Assembly (NCBI GenBank): GCA_036337015.1 | Contig: JAYZEZ010000002.1 | Location: 1 to 64,000 of the forward strand | DNA length: 64,000 nucleotides | Direction: 5' to 3' | DNA from: Casp-alpha2 sp036337015 | GTDB lineage: Bacteria > Pseudomonadota > Alphaproteobacteria > Rhodospirillales > Casp-alpha2 | In this document: piece after piece, positions 42,593-52,304 of the stretch | How the letters are laid out: every line of letters begins with the position of its first letter | Numbering within the stretch: the stretch's first letter is position 1 | Translations under genes and position numbers: made by a program | Notes under the pieces: model-generated | Databases searched by the model: none | The model's input: only the letters and a program-made list of their open reading frames with translations | Told to the model about the DNA's origin: nothing

Positions 42593-42650
42593 ACTAACTT
42601 TTACTGCTCAGGGATTGAACCTTCGGAGTTTTTACCGGACAATTGCAAAC

Positions 42651-43271
42651 ATGACATTTCCAGATGAAAAATTTACTAATATTTCAGACTTTGCAACCAC
42701 TTATTTCAGACAAGTAAAGATGGTGCAGGAGTCCGTAAATATGAACTTGTTAGCTGATGCTTTCGTCCTTCTTGACAAAGCGTATAAACGGGGAGCAACA
42801 GTGTATGTATGTGGAAATGGTGGATCCGCCGCAATATCCAATCATCTAGCCTGTGACCATTCCAAGTGCGGTCAGACTGATACCATCCTCAGACCTAAAG
42901 TTGTGTCTCTATCAACAAACATTGAAATGATCACAGCCATTGCTAATGACCTTAGCTATGATGACGCTTTCGTTTATCAACTTAAGACCCTTGCAGAACC
43001 AAAAGATATCTTAATTACTATTTCTTGCTCAGGTGATTCAGAAAATATAGTTCGTGCATCCAAGTGGGCTAAGGAGGCAAAACTTAAAGTCATTTCTTTT
43101 ACTGGATTTGAGGGCGGCCGGTCTGCAGATATAGCAGACATTAATTTACATGTTGATGCAGATAATTATGGCCTCATAGAGGATGTTCATCAAAGTCTAA
43201 TGCATATCCTCGCACAGTTTTTACGACTTAGTCACATGGATAGCACTAAGATATTAGATCGCAATTTTTAG
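42651..43271 (+). CDS. SIS-domain phosphosugar isomerase (GmhA-like)
   Basis: The 206-residue SIS protein has V-C-G-N-G-G-S-A-A-I-S-N-H-L-A-C-D-H, S-C-S-G-D-S-E-N-I and E-D-V-H-Q-S-L-M-H, the pattern of sedoheptulose-7-phosphate isomerases. It would feed ADP- or GDP-heptose synthesis for lipopolysaccharide. No hldE, gmhB or GDP-heptose gene is in the window, so a different sugar substrate is possible. The ATG at 42651 is preferred over a GTG at 42564 inside the MFS gene. Confidence 0.8.
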   Translation: MTFPDEKFTNISDFATTYFRQVKMVQESVNMNLLADAFVLLDKAYKRGATVYVCGNGGSAAISNHLACDHSKCGQTDTILRPKVVSLSTNIEMITAIANDLSYDDAFVYQLKTLAEPKDILITISCSGDSENIVRASKWAKEAKLKVISFTGFEGGRSADIADINLHVDADNYGLIEDVHQSLMHILAQFLRLSHMDSTKILDRNF

Positions 43272-43297
43272 ATCGCCATTCGAACATTCTACAAAAA

Positions 43298-44026
43298 TTA
43301 ATCTATTTTTTCAAATACAGCTAGCATTCTGAAAGCGGCCCAGCTTCCAATGATGGGAGATAAAAAATTTTCAAGTTTAAGCAAACTGGGTACGCTCCAT
43401 AATGGGATCAAAGACCAGCGGCGGAACCCTCCAGATAATGGATAAGCTAAAAAATCAAATTTTTCGACTTTTTTAAGCTTCAAAGTTGGGAAAAATCTAC
43501 TTAGACGATCTAACTCACGACCACATAAAATTGTTGGAATAGCTTGATTTGCTTCAAAGGGGTCGCGATCCGGGTCCGGCAGGATTTTTGCTAAAGGATC
43601 CGCTTTTAAGTCAACTGGTTCTTGATGAAAAAAATTATAAAAAGGATTGCTAAAAATTGTTATCGCTGGCTCAATCATAATTATTCTACCACCTTTTTCA
43701 AGCAACCGCTCAGCCTCTTGTAGAAAAAGACGTGGTTGCTCAATATGATGTAATGTATCAACCATGACTATGTTGGAAAAACATCTTTTCTGAAAAGGTA
43801 GCGATTGAGCGTCGGCAACTGCATCTATCCAAGGTGATCTAACTATATCTGTAGAAACAACATCGGATTTGAATTCCTTAAAATTTCCAGATCCACCACC
43901 AATTTCAAGGCTTCGCCCTTTCTTGCACCAGAAAATTATTTTTTTATAATAATGGGAATAGATTGCTCGTAATACAGGTTTTGTTTCCCATATTATTCGG
44001 TGTTGATTTAACACCTCAGCCGTCAT
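43298..44026 (-). CDS. SAM-dependent methyltransferase
   Basis: The 242-residue class-I methyltransferase has L-E-I-G-G-G-S-G-N-F (about 39-48), D-A-V-A-D-A-Q-S-L-P-F and V-D-T-L-H-H-I-E-Q-P. The target is unknown; the neighbours suggest a sugar or lipid-linked glycan. It is 2 bp downstream of the methyltransferase/GT2 fusion gene. Confidence 0.8.
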   Translation of the reverse strand: MTAEVLNQHRIIWETKPVLRAIYSHYYKKIIFWCKKGRSLEIGGGSGNFKEFKSDVVSTDIVRSPWIDAVADAQSLPFQKRCFSNIVMVDTLHHIEQPRLFLQEAERLLEKGGRIIMIEPAITIFSNPFYNFFHQEPVDLKADPLAKILPDPDRDPFEANQAIPTILCGRELDRLSRFFPTLKLKKVEKFDFLAYPLSGGFRRWSLIPLWSVPSLLKLENFLSPIIGSWAAFRMLAVFEKID

Positions 44027-44028
44027 AG

Positions 44029-45471
44029 TTAAAAAGCCTTCAATTTGCGAAAAGCGAAAATTACCATCTTTATAAGAAGCCAGCCATGTTTAAACCTTGA
44101 AATTTGTGTTTCCCCATAAACTCTTTCCGCATACCGAACCGGAACTTCAACTACTTTCATATTTAATTTAGCGGCTCCAAATATCAAATCAAAATCACCG
44201 AAAGGGTCAAAAACACCAAAATAACTTCGGTTTTGCTTTATAAGTTCGTAATCGGACTTACGAAGCACCTTGGTCCCACAGAGAGTATCAGTAAACCTTT
44301 GATTTAATAACCAAGTGAAAAGCCAAGAAAATATTTTATTGGCAACAAGGTTAAGAAACCTCATTGCATCATCTTCCATTGGATAGACAAGCCGAGAGCC
44401 ATTTATAAATTCCCCCTGGCCTGATGCTATTGCTTTAAAAAATTTAGGAAGATCTTCGGGTGGCATCGTCAAGTCCGCATCCAATATCATAAGCACTTCG
44501 CCCCGTGCTTCACCAAAACCTAGGCGCACCGCATCTCCTTTGCCAACACCCCTTTGGACTAAAACTTTAATGTCTTTTTTGGAATATTTTTTAATAACTC
44601 GCTTAATTTCATCAAGCGTGCCATCACTGCTACCACCTTCAACGTAAATAATTTCCATGTCTTTGCAAAAAGCTGGAATTCTCTTAATAGCTGATTCTAT
44701 ATTACCTCGTTCATTACGGCACGGTATAAGTATGGTAGCTGATTGGGGCCTTTTTTGTTGAATTTGATACGGAGCTGGGCGAGCAACTACATAGTTTCGC
44801 AAACAAAAACGCCTGATTAGAGGCAGGGGTGCTAGAAAGCGATTAACAAAACTGCCAAATCCAAATAATGTTTTTGGAATTAGTTGCCGCCATTCACGCT
44901 TGATAACTTCAAACCGGCTTAAATATAGTAAATTCACTATATCATCAGTCGTAAGCCAATTTTGTTGAGGTTGCGGCATTCTTAATCCAAACCACTGGGC
45001 AGCCAATAAAATAGGTGCCCAACCAACTGAATGGTATGCAATTATTATACGTGTCTGAGGCGAACATAGCGGATGTAAGTTCTCAAGTGCCAATTGACAA
45101 TCTGATAACGAACCAATCGTATCGGATATAATAATTATATCAAAAGGACCATTAAGTTCTTTTATAAATTTTGGATCCTCAGCATCTCCAACAAAAAATT
45201 CAAATTCAGCATATTTTGATTTTGCTGTCATAATCATTTCTGGAGAAAGATCAACACCTACACCTTTTCTAGGCTTCACTTCATAAAGCAAACGCCCTGT
45301 ACCGCACCCAAGGTCGAGCACACGCAATCCTTCGGGGACAAGAAAACGCATATAACGGTAATCATTTTCATAATAAAATTGATTTTTCTCAATCCAATCA
45401 TCACGTGTATGTGCTGTTTTTTCTGCATGCTGTTGGAAATCATCTTTCCTTTTAGAGTAATTAGGATCCAT
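44029..45471 (-). CDS. Methyltransferase-GT2 fusion protein
   Basis: The 480-residue protein joins two enzymes: an N-terminal SAM methyltransferase (V-L-D-L-G-C-G-T-G-R-L, about 50-60) and a C-terminal GT2 glycosyltransferase (S-A-T-I-L-I-P-C-R-N-E, D-A-D-L-T-M-P-P). The fusion is known in polysaccharide loci and may methylate and extend one glycan. The ATG at 45471 follows the upstream stop by 4 nt; an ATG at 45498 would overlap it. Confidence 0.82.
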   Translation of the reverse strand: MDPNYSKRKDDFQQHAEKTAHTRDDWIEKNQFYYENDYRYMRFLVPEGLRVLDLGCGTGRLLYEVKPRKGVGVDLSPEMIMTAKSKYAEFEFFVGDAEDPKFIKELNGPFDIIIISDTIGSLSDCQLALENLHPLCSPQTRIIIAYHSVGWAPILLAAQWFGLRMPQPQQNWLTTDDIVNLLYLSRFEVIKREWRQLIPKTLFGFGSFVNRFLAPLPLIRRFCLRNYVVARPAPYQIQQKRPQSATILIPCRNERGNIESAIKRIPAFCKDMEIIYVEGGSSDGTLDEIKRVIKKYSKKDIKVLVQRGVGKGDAVRLGFGEARGEVLMILDADLTMPPEDLPKFFKAIASGQGEFINGSRLVYPMEDDAMRFLNLVANKIFSWLFTWLLNQRFTDTLCGTKVLRKSDYELIKQNRSYFGVFDPFGDFDLIFGAAKLNMKVVEVPVRYAERVYGETQISRFKHGWLLIKMVIFAFRKLKAF

Positions 45472-45475
45472 CTCA

Positions 45476-47089
45476 TTACGTTCCACAATATTCATCAAAA
45501 TTTTTATAAAATAATGGCGTTAATCCACGAATAAAGCATGCACTTTTCTCAATTACTGGATTAGCGGCTTTAGGATCTGTAATTCGATATTGAACATTAA
45601 TGCCAATTATCGCTACCATAACGATTAAAACAAATGCCTGACCAAAAAAACGAAAACTTTTTTTCCAAGCCAAGGTCAAAGGTAATAAGCCTTTCATGGC
45701 TATTGCCAAAGCAACAATAATCCAAGCTTCGACATAGATACTATAATAAAAATTAAAAAAACCTCGCCCAATCCAAAAAATTACTACAATCATACCTGCC
45801 ATAAAACACAAGAAACTAACTGTTAGTGCTTCATTAAATTTATTTTTCAAAATCAGAATAGGTATGCATGCCGGCACCACTACATAAAAAATAGCAAATG
45901 GATAATCCAAATTTCTTAAACGTTCTGTTAAAAATTCTCCTATCCCAATTGTCACATGAATATTAGAAAGTTTAGTAAAAATATTTTGAAAATTCAGCTC
46001 CTCTAGCGACAATTTCTCCATTTGTATTGGTTGGTTTATATCCTTTAAAACCTGAGAAGGATCGGTTGGAATTGAGGCAAGATGAACAGACATTATTTCA
46101 AGGAAATTAAAAACACCAAATACTGTCCACCAATCCTCAAAAATAAAGAAAAGCCCAAAAGCTAAAGAAAAACCAATAGTAATAGTAGAAAATCCAATAA
46201 TGCCGTGCCGCACATCATGTAAATTAAAAAATCCATAAATGAGAGCACAAAAGAAAACTGAAATAGCAATAAAAAATTGATAGACCCCAAGACTTTCTGC
46301 GGGAATTGAATTAATGAAATTTTTAATCATTGGAAAAGATATAATCAATGTTGCAAACAAAACCATTGATAATAAAAGATTAGAGGGGGCTGACACAACC
46401 CTATGGCGATACTGCCAACCAAAAACTATCGCTAACAGAGGTAAAAAAATTAGTACTATTATACTTTGCACCTTAATCATCATAGAGACATGTGCCAAAA
46501 ATCCAGCCAAAAGTAAAAGCGCTATAGCTTGGTTGTAATTTGCTCGAGTTGCTCGAATTATTGCCAAAGCAGCTGAAAAAATTAGGATCATTGAAGGCAA
46601 CTCTGTTCGCATCATTACCGATTGAGCTGGGATGCCACCACCACCAGCAATCAATACTATACACAATAAAAGTGCCTGAACTCTAGAAGGGTAAAAACTC
46701 CACACAGCAGCATAAACTAGTGCTGCAAGCACGCAGGCAAGAAAAACTGAAAACAAGCGGCCGGCAATAATAAGTTGTGTAAAGTTCTGATTAAAATTAG
46801 AAGATCCTTTTAAGGATTCTAAATCGACAATAGAAATTAAATTAAGCCAGTCAAAAACTTTAAACCAACCAGCCAAAGAAATAAAATACGCATAACCAGT
46901 ATGCGAATTTGGAAGCAAAGGTTCCCCAGCAATGATAAGTAGTGCTTGATAAACGGAAACTATATCCATATCAGCATTAAGAAGTGCATCCCGAAAGATG
47001 CCATGGTAGAATGATGGAAATGCAGCAAACAAGAAGAGTATTGTCAGCGAGAGACAATGAAGCAGGATGTCTTGATTAGCAACTCTCAT
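45476..47089 (-). CDS. Polytopic membrane protein, GT39/GT83-like
   Basis: The 537-residue protein has about twelve membrane segments, and the N-terminal loop holds F-R-D-A-L-L-N-A-D-M-D. That acidic loop after helix 1 is typical of polyprenyl-phosphate-dependent glycosyltransferases. It may add a sugar outside the membrane to the polysaccharide or lipid A. It lies 4 bp from the fusion gene and is divergent from the pentapeptide gene. Confidence 0.6.
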   Translation of the reverse strand: MRVANQDILLHCLSLTILFLFAAFPSFYHGIFRDALLNADMDIVSVYQALLIIAGEPLLPNSHTGYAYFISLAGWFKVFDWLNLISIVDLESLKGSSNFNQNFTQLIIAGRLFSVFLACVLAALVYAAVWSFYPSRVQALLLCIVLIAGGGGIPAQSVMMRTELPSMILIFSAALAIIRATRANYNQAIALLLLAGFLAHVSMMIKVQSIIVLIFLPLLAIVFGWQYRHRVVSAPSNLLLSMVLFATLIISFPMIKNFINSIPAESLGVYQFFIAISVFFCALIYGFFNLHDVRHGIIGFSTITIGFSLAFGLFFIFEDWWTVFGVFNFLEIMSVHLASIPTDPSQVLKDINQPIQMEKLSLEELNFQNIFTKLSNIHVTIGIGEFLTERLRNLDYPFAIFYVVVPACIPILILKNKFNEALTVSFLCFMAGMIVVIFWIGRGFFNFYYSIYVEAWIIVALAIAMKGLLPLTLAWKKSFRFFGQAFVLIVMVAIIGINVQYRITDPKAANPVIEKSACFIRGLTPLFYKNFDEYCGT

Positions 47090-47201
47090 AGCAAGTCCAT
47101 ATATTATTTTTTAAATTTTTCATGTTAACCTTGTATTACATTGTGTATGCAAGATGGCAACCTCATGATGAATATAAAACAATTAGAATTTTAACATAAA
47201 A

Positions 47202-47774
47202 ATGAGCTTTATTATTCCTTATCACTTTCAAAAAAAAATACTATTTGGATTTACTCTAATGCTTATAGGGTTAACTTCTCACATTCTAGAGGCTGAAATT
47301 TCTACTGAAACACAAATTTCAGTGACAACTGCCTTCTCACAAACAGAAAGACTAAGAAGACACCTCAAGTATTTAAAGAAGACAAAATCCTGTCCATATT
47401 GCGATTTAAGCCGAGCAAACTTATCCGGCGTGGATTTAAATGGTGCCGATCTACGGCGTAGCGTCTTAACAGGCGCAGTAATGAAAGATATAAAATTAAT
47501 AGGGGCAAATTTGACGGGTGCTGTTTTGTATGGTGCCAACCTTAAGGGGGCAAACCTAAATAAAGCAAACTTAACAGGTGCTTACATAGTTAATGCTAAT
47601 CTAACTAAAACTACCCTTAAAAAGGCTGTTCTAAAGGGTACCATTTTTTTTAAAACCAACTTAAGAGCCGCCGATATGACAGGTGCAGATTTAAAAGAAA
47701 TCAATCTAACAGACGCTCTTCTTTGTCAAACAAGGATGCCATCCGGAGAACGGAATAATTCAAACTGCGATTAA
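47202..47774 (+). CDS. Secreted pentapeptide-repeat protein
   Basis: The 190-residue protein has a signal or anchor segment (about residues 11-30) and then C-P-Y-C-D-L-S-R-A-N-L-S-G, followed by about 22 pentapeptide units A-(N/D)-L-x-x (A-D-L-R-R, A-N-L-T-G, A-N-L-K-G, A-N-L-N-K). These form a right-handed four-sided helix. It ends with a Cys pair region (L-L-C-Q-T...N-C-D). The function is unknown; being exported, DNA-gyrase mimicry is unlikely. Confidence 0.82.
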   Translation: MSFIIPYHFQKKILFGFTLMLIGLTSHILEAEISTETQISVTTAFSQTERLRRHLKYLKKTKSCPYCDLSRANLSGVDLNGADLRRSVLTGAVMKDIKLIGANLTGAVLYGANLKGANLNKANLTGAYIVNANLTKTTLKKAVLKGTIFFKTNLRAADMTGADLKEINLTDALLCQTRMPSGERNNSNCD

Positions 47775-47797
47775 TTTTTGTTACAAGTATGGTAATC

Positions 47798-49369
47798 TTA
47801 ATGACGAAAGTGCCTCATACCAGTGAATATCATAGCCAATCCAGCAGCATCTGCAGCTGCGATAACTTCATCGTCACGCAAAGAGCCACCAGGCTGTATA
47901 ACTGCTGTTGCACCTTCTTCAGCTATCGCTAACAAACCATCTGAAAATGGAAAGAAGGCATCCGAAGCCGCGACACAACCCTTAGCCCAAGTTTCAGAAT
48001 GTCCTGCTACCTTTGCTGCTGCGGCGGCTTTCCATGAAGCAATCCTCGATGAATTAATACGACTCATTTGGCCCGCGCCAATACCAACAGTAGTTAGTCC
48101 CTTAGCATACACTATAGCGTTAGACTTAACATGCTTTGCAACAGTAAAAGCAAAGGTTAAATCTAACATTTCAGAGGCAGTAGGCGCACGCTTTGTAACA
48201 ACTCTTAATTCACCTTCAGTAACGGCTGAATCCCTACTTTGTAATAAATAGCCTCCAGAAAGGCTCCTAAGCATTACACCTTCAGTTTCCAGGTTAGGCA
48301 TTTCCCCAGTCACTAATAGTCGCAGATTCTCTTTCTCTAAAAGTATTTTTTTGGCACCATCTTCAACTCCTGGCACTATGATAACCTCGGTAAATAATTT
48401 TGCAATTTCAGTAGCAGTTTCACTATCTAACATTCTGTTTGTTGCAATTATTCCACCAAAAGCACTCTCTGTATCACAAGCAAGGGCTCGTTTATACGCC
48501 TCCACCAAAGTGTCTGCTTGCGCTACTCCACACGGATTTGCATGCTTTACAATCACACAAGCCGGTTTATTTGTGAATTCACCAACTAGTTCAAATGCAG
48601 CATCTGTATCATTCAAATTATTGTAACTGAGTTCTTTCCCTTGTATTTGTTCCGCACTTGCAACTCCGGGACGTTTTTCTTGATTAATATAGAAAGCTGC
48701 CTGCTGATGTGGATTTTCCCCATACCTTAAAAATTGTTTACGTTCTGCGCTTAATATTATGTGAGGGGGAAATAAATTTTCTGGTTTTTCAGAGAACCAG
48801 TTTGCAATAGCAGTGTCATAGGAACAAGTTTGTGCAAAGGCTCGTGCAGCAAGTTGTTTGCGAAAATCAATGGTGGTTGAACCACCTTCAGCCTTCATTT
48901 CATCAACAACTTGATTATAGTCTTTAGGGTTTACAACTACAGTAATATATTTAAAATTTTTGGCTGCCGCACGGATTAAAGCGGGACCTCCAATATCAAT
49001 GTTTTCTATACATTTTGAAAATTCAGCTCCACTAGCGACAGTTTCTCCAAACGGATAAAGATTGACAACTAACAAATCAATGAAGCCAATAGAATTAGTG
49101 ATCATGGCTTTCTGGTGGGCATCATTATCACGAATAGCCAATAAACCACCATGAATTTTAGGATGAAGTGTTTTAACCCTTCCATCCATAATCTCTGGAA
49201 ACCCAGTTTCTTCAGATACATCCTTTACCTTAATTCCTAAGCTCCGAAGTGTCTTGGCTGTACCCCCAGTAGAAAGTATCTCAACATCAATTGACGCCAA
49301 GTAAATGCAAAACTCCTCAAGACCAGTTTTGTCAGAAACTGAAATTAAAGCACGGCGAATGGCAGTCAT
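47798..49369 (-). CDS. purH: AICAR transformylase/IMP cyclohydrolase
   Basis: The 523-residue protein has the IMP cyclohydrolase domain (A-L-I-S-V-S-D-K-T-G, L-S-T-G-G-T-A-K-T-L, G-F-P-E-I-M-D-G-R-V-K-T-L-H-P) and the transformylase domain with K-H-A-N-P-C-G-V-A and G-A-G-Q-M-S-R. It performs the last two steps of IMP synthesis. It starts 19 bp after a CapD-type gene, so it is probably the last gene of a polysaccharide operon. Confidence 0.97.
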   Translation of the reverse strand: MTAIRRALISVSDKTGLEEFCIYLASIDVEILSTGGTAKTLRSLGIKVKDVSEETGFPEIMDGRVKTLHPKIHGGLLAIRDNDAHQKAMITNSIGFIDLLVVNLYPFGETVASGAEFSKCIENIDIGGPALIRAAAKNFKYITVVVNPKDYNQVVDEMKAEGGSTTIDFRKQLAARAFAQTCSYDTAIANWFSEKPENLFPPHIILSAERKQFLRYGENPHQQAAFYINQEKRPGVASAEQIQGKELSYNNLNDTDAAFELVGEFTNKPACVIVKHANPCGVAQADTLVEAYKRALACDTESAFGGIIATNRMLDSETATEIAKLFTEVIIVPGVEDGAKKILLEKENLRLLVTGEMPNLETEGVMLRSLSGGYLLQSRDSAVTEGELRVVTKRAPTASEMLDLTFAFTVAKHVKSNAIVYAKGLTTVGIGAGQMSRINSSRIASWKAAAAAKVAGHSETWAKGCVAASDAFFPFSDGLLAIAEEGATAVIQPGGSLRDDEVIAAADAAGLAMIFTGMRHFRH

Positions 49370-49388
49370 TATCTAGATCCTTTGTAAA

Positions 49389-51320
49389 TTATTTACTTAC
49401 TACTGATTTTTTTATCGCGTCAAACTTGGTGTCATATTCAGGAACCAAGCTACGAAGAATGCTTTGAACTTTTACAACATCATTGTTTTTACAAGCATTT
49501 TCAATATCAGCTAGAGAAATAGACAAATCTTCTATATTTCCAGGTCTTGGTGTCGCTAATAGAATACCTGGACTTTGAGTTGCCACTGGAGGTTCAGTGC
49601 CATGAAAAATTTCCTCAAATAATTTTTCTCCAGGACGAATTCCAATGATATCTATCTTTATATCATATTCGGGCTTTAAACCTGCTAGCCGTATCATTTG
49701 TTTTGCCAAGTCTATTATGCGAATTGGCTCACCCATATCGAGAACAAATATTTTACCAACACGATTATCGTAGGGGCTATCAAGAGTCGAAGCCTGCAAT
49801 ACCAACTCTACAGCCTCTTTTACAGTCATAAAGAATCGAGTCATTTCAGGATGTGTGACTGTTATAGGCCCACCTTCAGATAGCTGTCGTTGAAACAATG
49901 GGACCACTGAACCTGTTGAACCAAGAACATTCCCAAATCTCACCGTTACAAACCGTGTTTGATCTGTAGCATTGCCTCCTCTTTGCAGATCCAGCGCCTG
50001 GCAATAACTCTCAGCCACCCGTTTAGTAGCGCCCATTACACTAGTTGGATTAACAGCTTTATCAGTAGAGATCTGCACCATAGTCCCAACACCGGTGCTT
50101 ATACAGCTATTAGCAATATTAACAGTACCAATAATATTTATCGATGTTCCCTCAATTATATTTGATTCAACTAGTGGAACATGTTTCATAGCTGCTGCAT
50201 GAAATACTAAATTTGGACGAAAACACTCAAATAAATTCTGAATTTTTACAGCATTTCTAATGTCAGCAATCACAGCGTGGCGTATAACCGTCGGCCAGGA
50301 TTCCAAGGTCTCTCTATCTATTGAATAAAGAGCATGTTCAGAATGGTCTAGCAGCATAACCTCCAAAGGATTAAGCGCACACACTTGACGCACCAACTCA
50401 GATCCAATACTGCCACCAGCACCGGTTATTAGTACCCGTGTACCATTAATTAAGGCCTTCATATCATCACGGTCTAGGGTGGTTTGTGGCCTTCCCAACA
50501 AGTCTTCAACTGCAATTGGTCTAATAATCGCCTTTTCCTCAGTTCCACTTTTAAAGTCAGTAACTCGAGGAACACGGGCAAGCGTCATGCCTAATTTATC
50601 AGCGCGATCTAGAAGAGACCTAATTAGTGTTCCGTTCATATCGTCACGAGTGAGAATTAAACGTTGTGGTCTAATGCCATCTTTATTTAAACTTTTGACA
50701 ACATCATCAAGATCGTCAATCGTACCAAGGACCTCAACACCATGAATTTTACGTCCTATGCGTCGGGCATTTTCTGAAACCAAGCCGACTGCATAATAAT
50801 TAGCATCTGAAGATCTTCTTAAACCACGAATAAAAAGTTCTGCTCCATCACCATCTCCAGCTAGCAAAACAGCTATACTATTATCAATTTTTCGATCATA
50901 TAAAAAATTAAACTGTCTATCTTTAAATAAACGATAAATAAACCTTGGGCCACCAAGCAATGCCATAAGTGAAAACCAAGCAATAGGAATTACCGAACGT
51001 GGCAAATTATGAAAGCGTGTTAACAAGAACATTATCAATAAAAAAACCAGCACTGTTAGAGTTACAGCGCGGGTGATTGCTAATAAGTCATTTATCGATG
51101 CATAACGCCAAACACCTTGGTATAGTCCAGAAAAAAAGAAAGCGACCGCTGAAATGGCAATGAATAAAAAAGTCGCCTGATACATTGTATCACTAGCATA
51201 GTATTGGAGATTGTCTCCTAAGCGAAGGTACATGGCTAGAATAAAAGCTATGCCAGACATAAAAATGTCGTGGGCGTAAACTATAAGGCCGCGGCTAGAT
51301 ATACGATGAATTAATTTCAT
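49389..51320 (-). CDS. Membrane nucleotide-sugar 4,6-dehydratase (CapD/WbpM/PglF type)
   Basis: The 643-residue protein has four N-terminal membrane helices (about 15-110), a CoA-binding-like domain, then the SDR domain with G-A-G-G-S-I-G-S-E-L, S-T-D-K-A-V-N-P-T and M-G-A-T-K. The Met in place of Tyr is normal for this group. It converts UDP-GlcNAc to the 4-keto-6-deoxy sugar for QuiNAc, bacillosamine or FucNAc. With the adjacent epimerase/reductase and WbpL-like transferase it forms a glycan-initiating set. Confidence 0.88.
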   Translation of the reverse strand: MKLIHRISSRGLIVYAHDIFMSGIAFILAMYLRLGDNLQYYASDTMYQATFLFIAISAVAFFFSGLYQGVWRYASINDLLAITRAVTLTVLVFLLIMFLLTRFHNLPRSVIPIAWFSLMALLGGPRFIYRLFKDRQFNFLYDRKIDNSIAVLLAGDGDGAELFIRGLRRSSDANYYAVGLVSENARRIGRKIHGVEVLGTIDDLDDVVKSLNKDGIRPQRLILTRDDMNGTLIRSLLDRADKLGMTLARVPRVTDFKSGTEEKAIIRPIAVEDLLGRPQTTLDRDDMKALINGTRVLITGAGGSIGSELVRQVCALNPLEVMLLDHSEHALYSIDRETLESWPTVIRHAVIADIRNAVKIQNLFECFRPNLVFHAAAMKHVPLVESNIIEGTSINIIGTVNIANSCISTGVGTMVQISTDKAVNPTSVMGATKRVAESYCQALDLQRGGNATDQTRFVTVRFGNVLGSTGSVVPLFQRQLSEGGPITVTHPEMTRFFMTVKEAVELVLQASTLDSPYDNRVGKIFVLDMGEPIRIIDLAKQMIRLAGLKPEYDIKIDIIGIRPGEKLFEEIFHGTEPPVATQSPGILLATPRPGNIEDLSISLADIENACKNNDVVKVQSILRSLVPEYDTKFDAIKKSVVSK

Positions 51321-51344
51321 GAATTTAAACTACTGTCATGCATT

Positions 51345-52304
51345 TTAGAATTTCCGCTTACTTCTGTACCAATTCGCCATCACTTCTATTCCTTGTAACA
51401 TCTTAAAAGGTGGCTTCCACCCAAGTTCACTTCTAATTTTATCATCATTTACTTGAAGATTTGATAACAATCTATCAACAGTCGAATCCTTTCCTAATAT
51501 TCGCCCGAACAGACGTATTAGAGAATTGGGAACCGCGAATAATCGTATTGGCTTTTTAAATGCTTTGGTGACAATACGTATAAGCATCGATGTTGACAAA
51601 TCTTCTCCATCCCGAACAAAATACGTTTGTCCATTAGCTATTTTACTCTCAAGGCATTTAATGATCGCATCCGTTAAATTACCAACAAATAGAAGACTAC
51701 GCTGGTTTTTGATACCAGCTAACGGCAATGGTACGTTCAAATAACAAAGTTTTAAAAGATTCAACATATTGGCCTTTACTCCAGGTCCGTAAAGAAGTGG
51801 CAGTCGAAGAATAACTGTTTCTAAACCAGTTTCTTTTGCAATATGAAGCATTGCGTTTTCAGCGGCTAGTTTTGACTTCCCATAAGCACCTATAGGGTTA
51901 GGTGGCATCGTTTCAGAAAACGGTGTTTTTTTTGTTTCTTCTCCCATCACCTTTACAGTGCTCAAAAAAATAAATTTTTTAACGCCAGATCGTGCGGCTG
52001 CCTTTGCAAGTTTCTCTGTTCCAGCAGTATTAATCCGATTGTAAATTGTTTGTTCCTTTTTTAATTTTTCATCTAAAACATGGGCGTGCCCAGCCAAGTG
52101 AATGATTGCATCAATTTTATCTAATACCCCTGTCCAATCAGTATCAGGACCAATGTCTGATACTACGTAAGTTTTTACTTTCGGTGGAAATGGTTTTATA
52201 GGGACTTGGCGGATACAAATAACAACTTCATAAGCAGCACTGACTAACTCAGGAATCAAGTAACGGCCCACAAAGCCCGTGGCTCCAGTTACCAAAACCC
52301 TCAT
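51345..52304 (-). CDS. NAD-dependent sugar epimerase/reductase
   Basis: The 319-residue extended SDR has V-T-G-A-T-G-F-V-G-R, L-A-G-H-A-H-V and Y-G-K-S-K. The position between a WbpL-like transferase and a CapD-type dehydratase suggests a 4-keto-sugar reductase (WbpV-like) that makes the first sugar nucleotide, perhaps UDP-QuiNAc or UDP-FucNAc. The start overlaps the GT4 gene by 4 nt. Confidence 0.82.
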   Translation of the reverse strand: MRVLVTGATGFVGRYLIPELVSAAYEVVICIRQVPIKPFPPKVKTYVVSDIGPDTDWTGVLDKIDAIIHLAGHAHVLDEKLKKEQTIYNRINTAGTEKLAKAAARSGVKKFIFLSTVKVMGEETKKTPFSETMPPNPIGAYGKSKLAAENAMLHIAKETGLETVILRLPLLYGPGVKANMLNLLKLCYLNVPLPLAGIKNQRSLLFVGNLTDAIIKCLESKIANGQTYFVRDGEDLSTSMLIRIVTKAFKKPIRLFAVPNSLIRLFGRILGKDSTVDRLLSNLQVNDDKIRSELGWKPPFKMLQGIEVMANWYRSKRKF

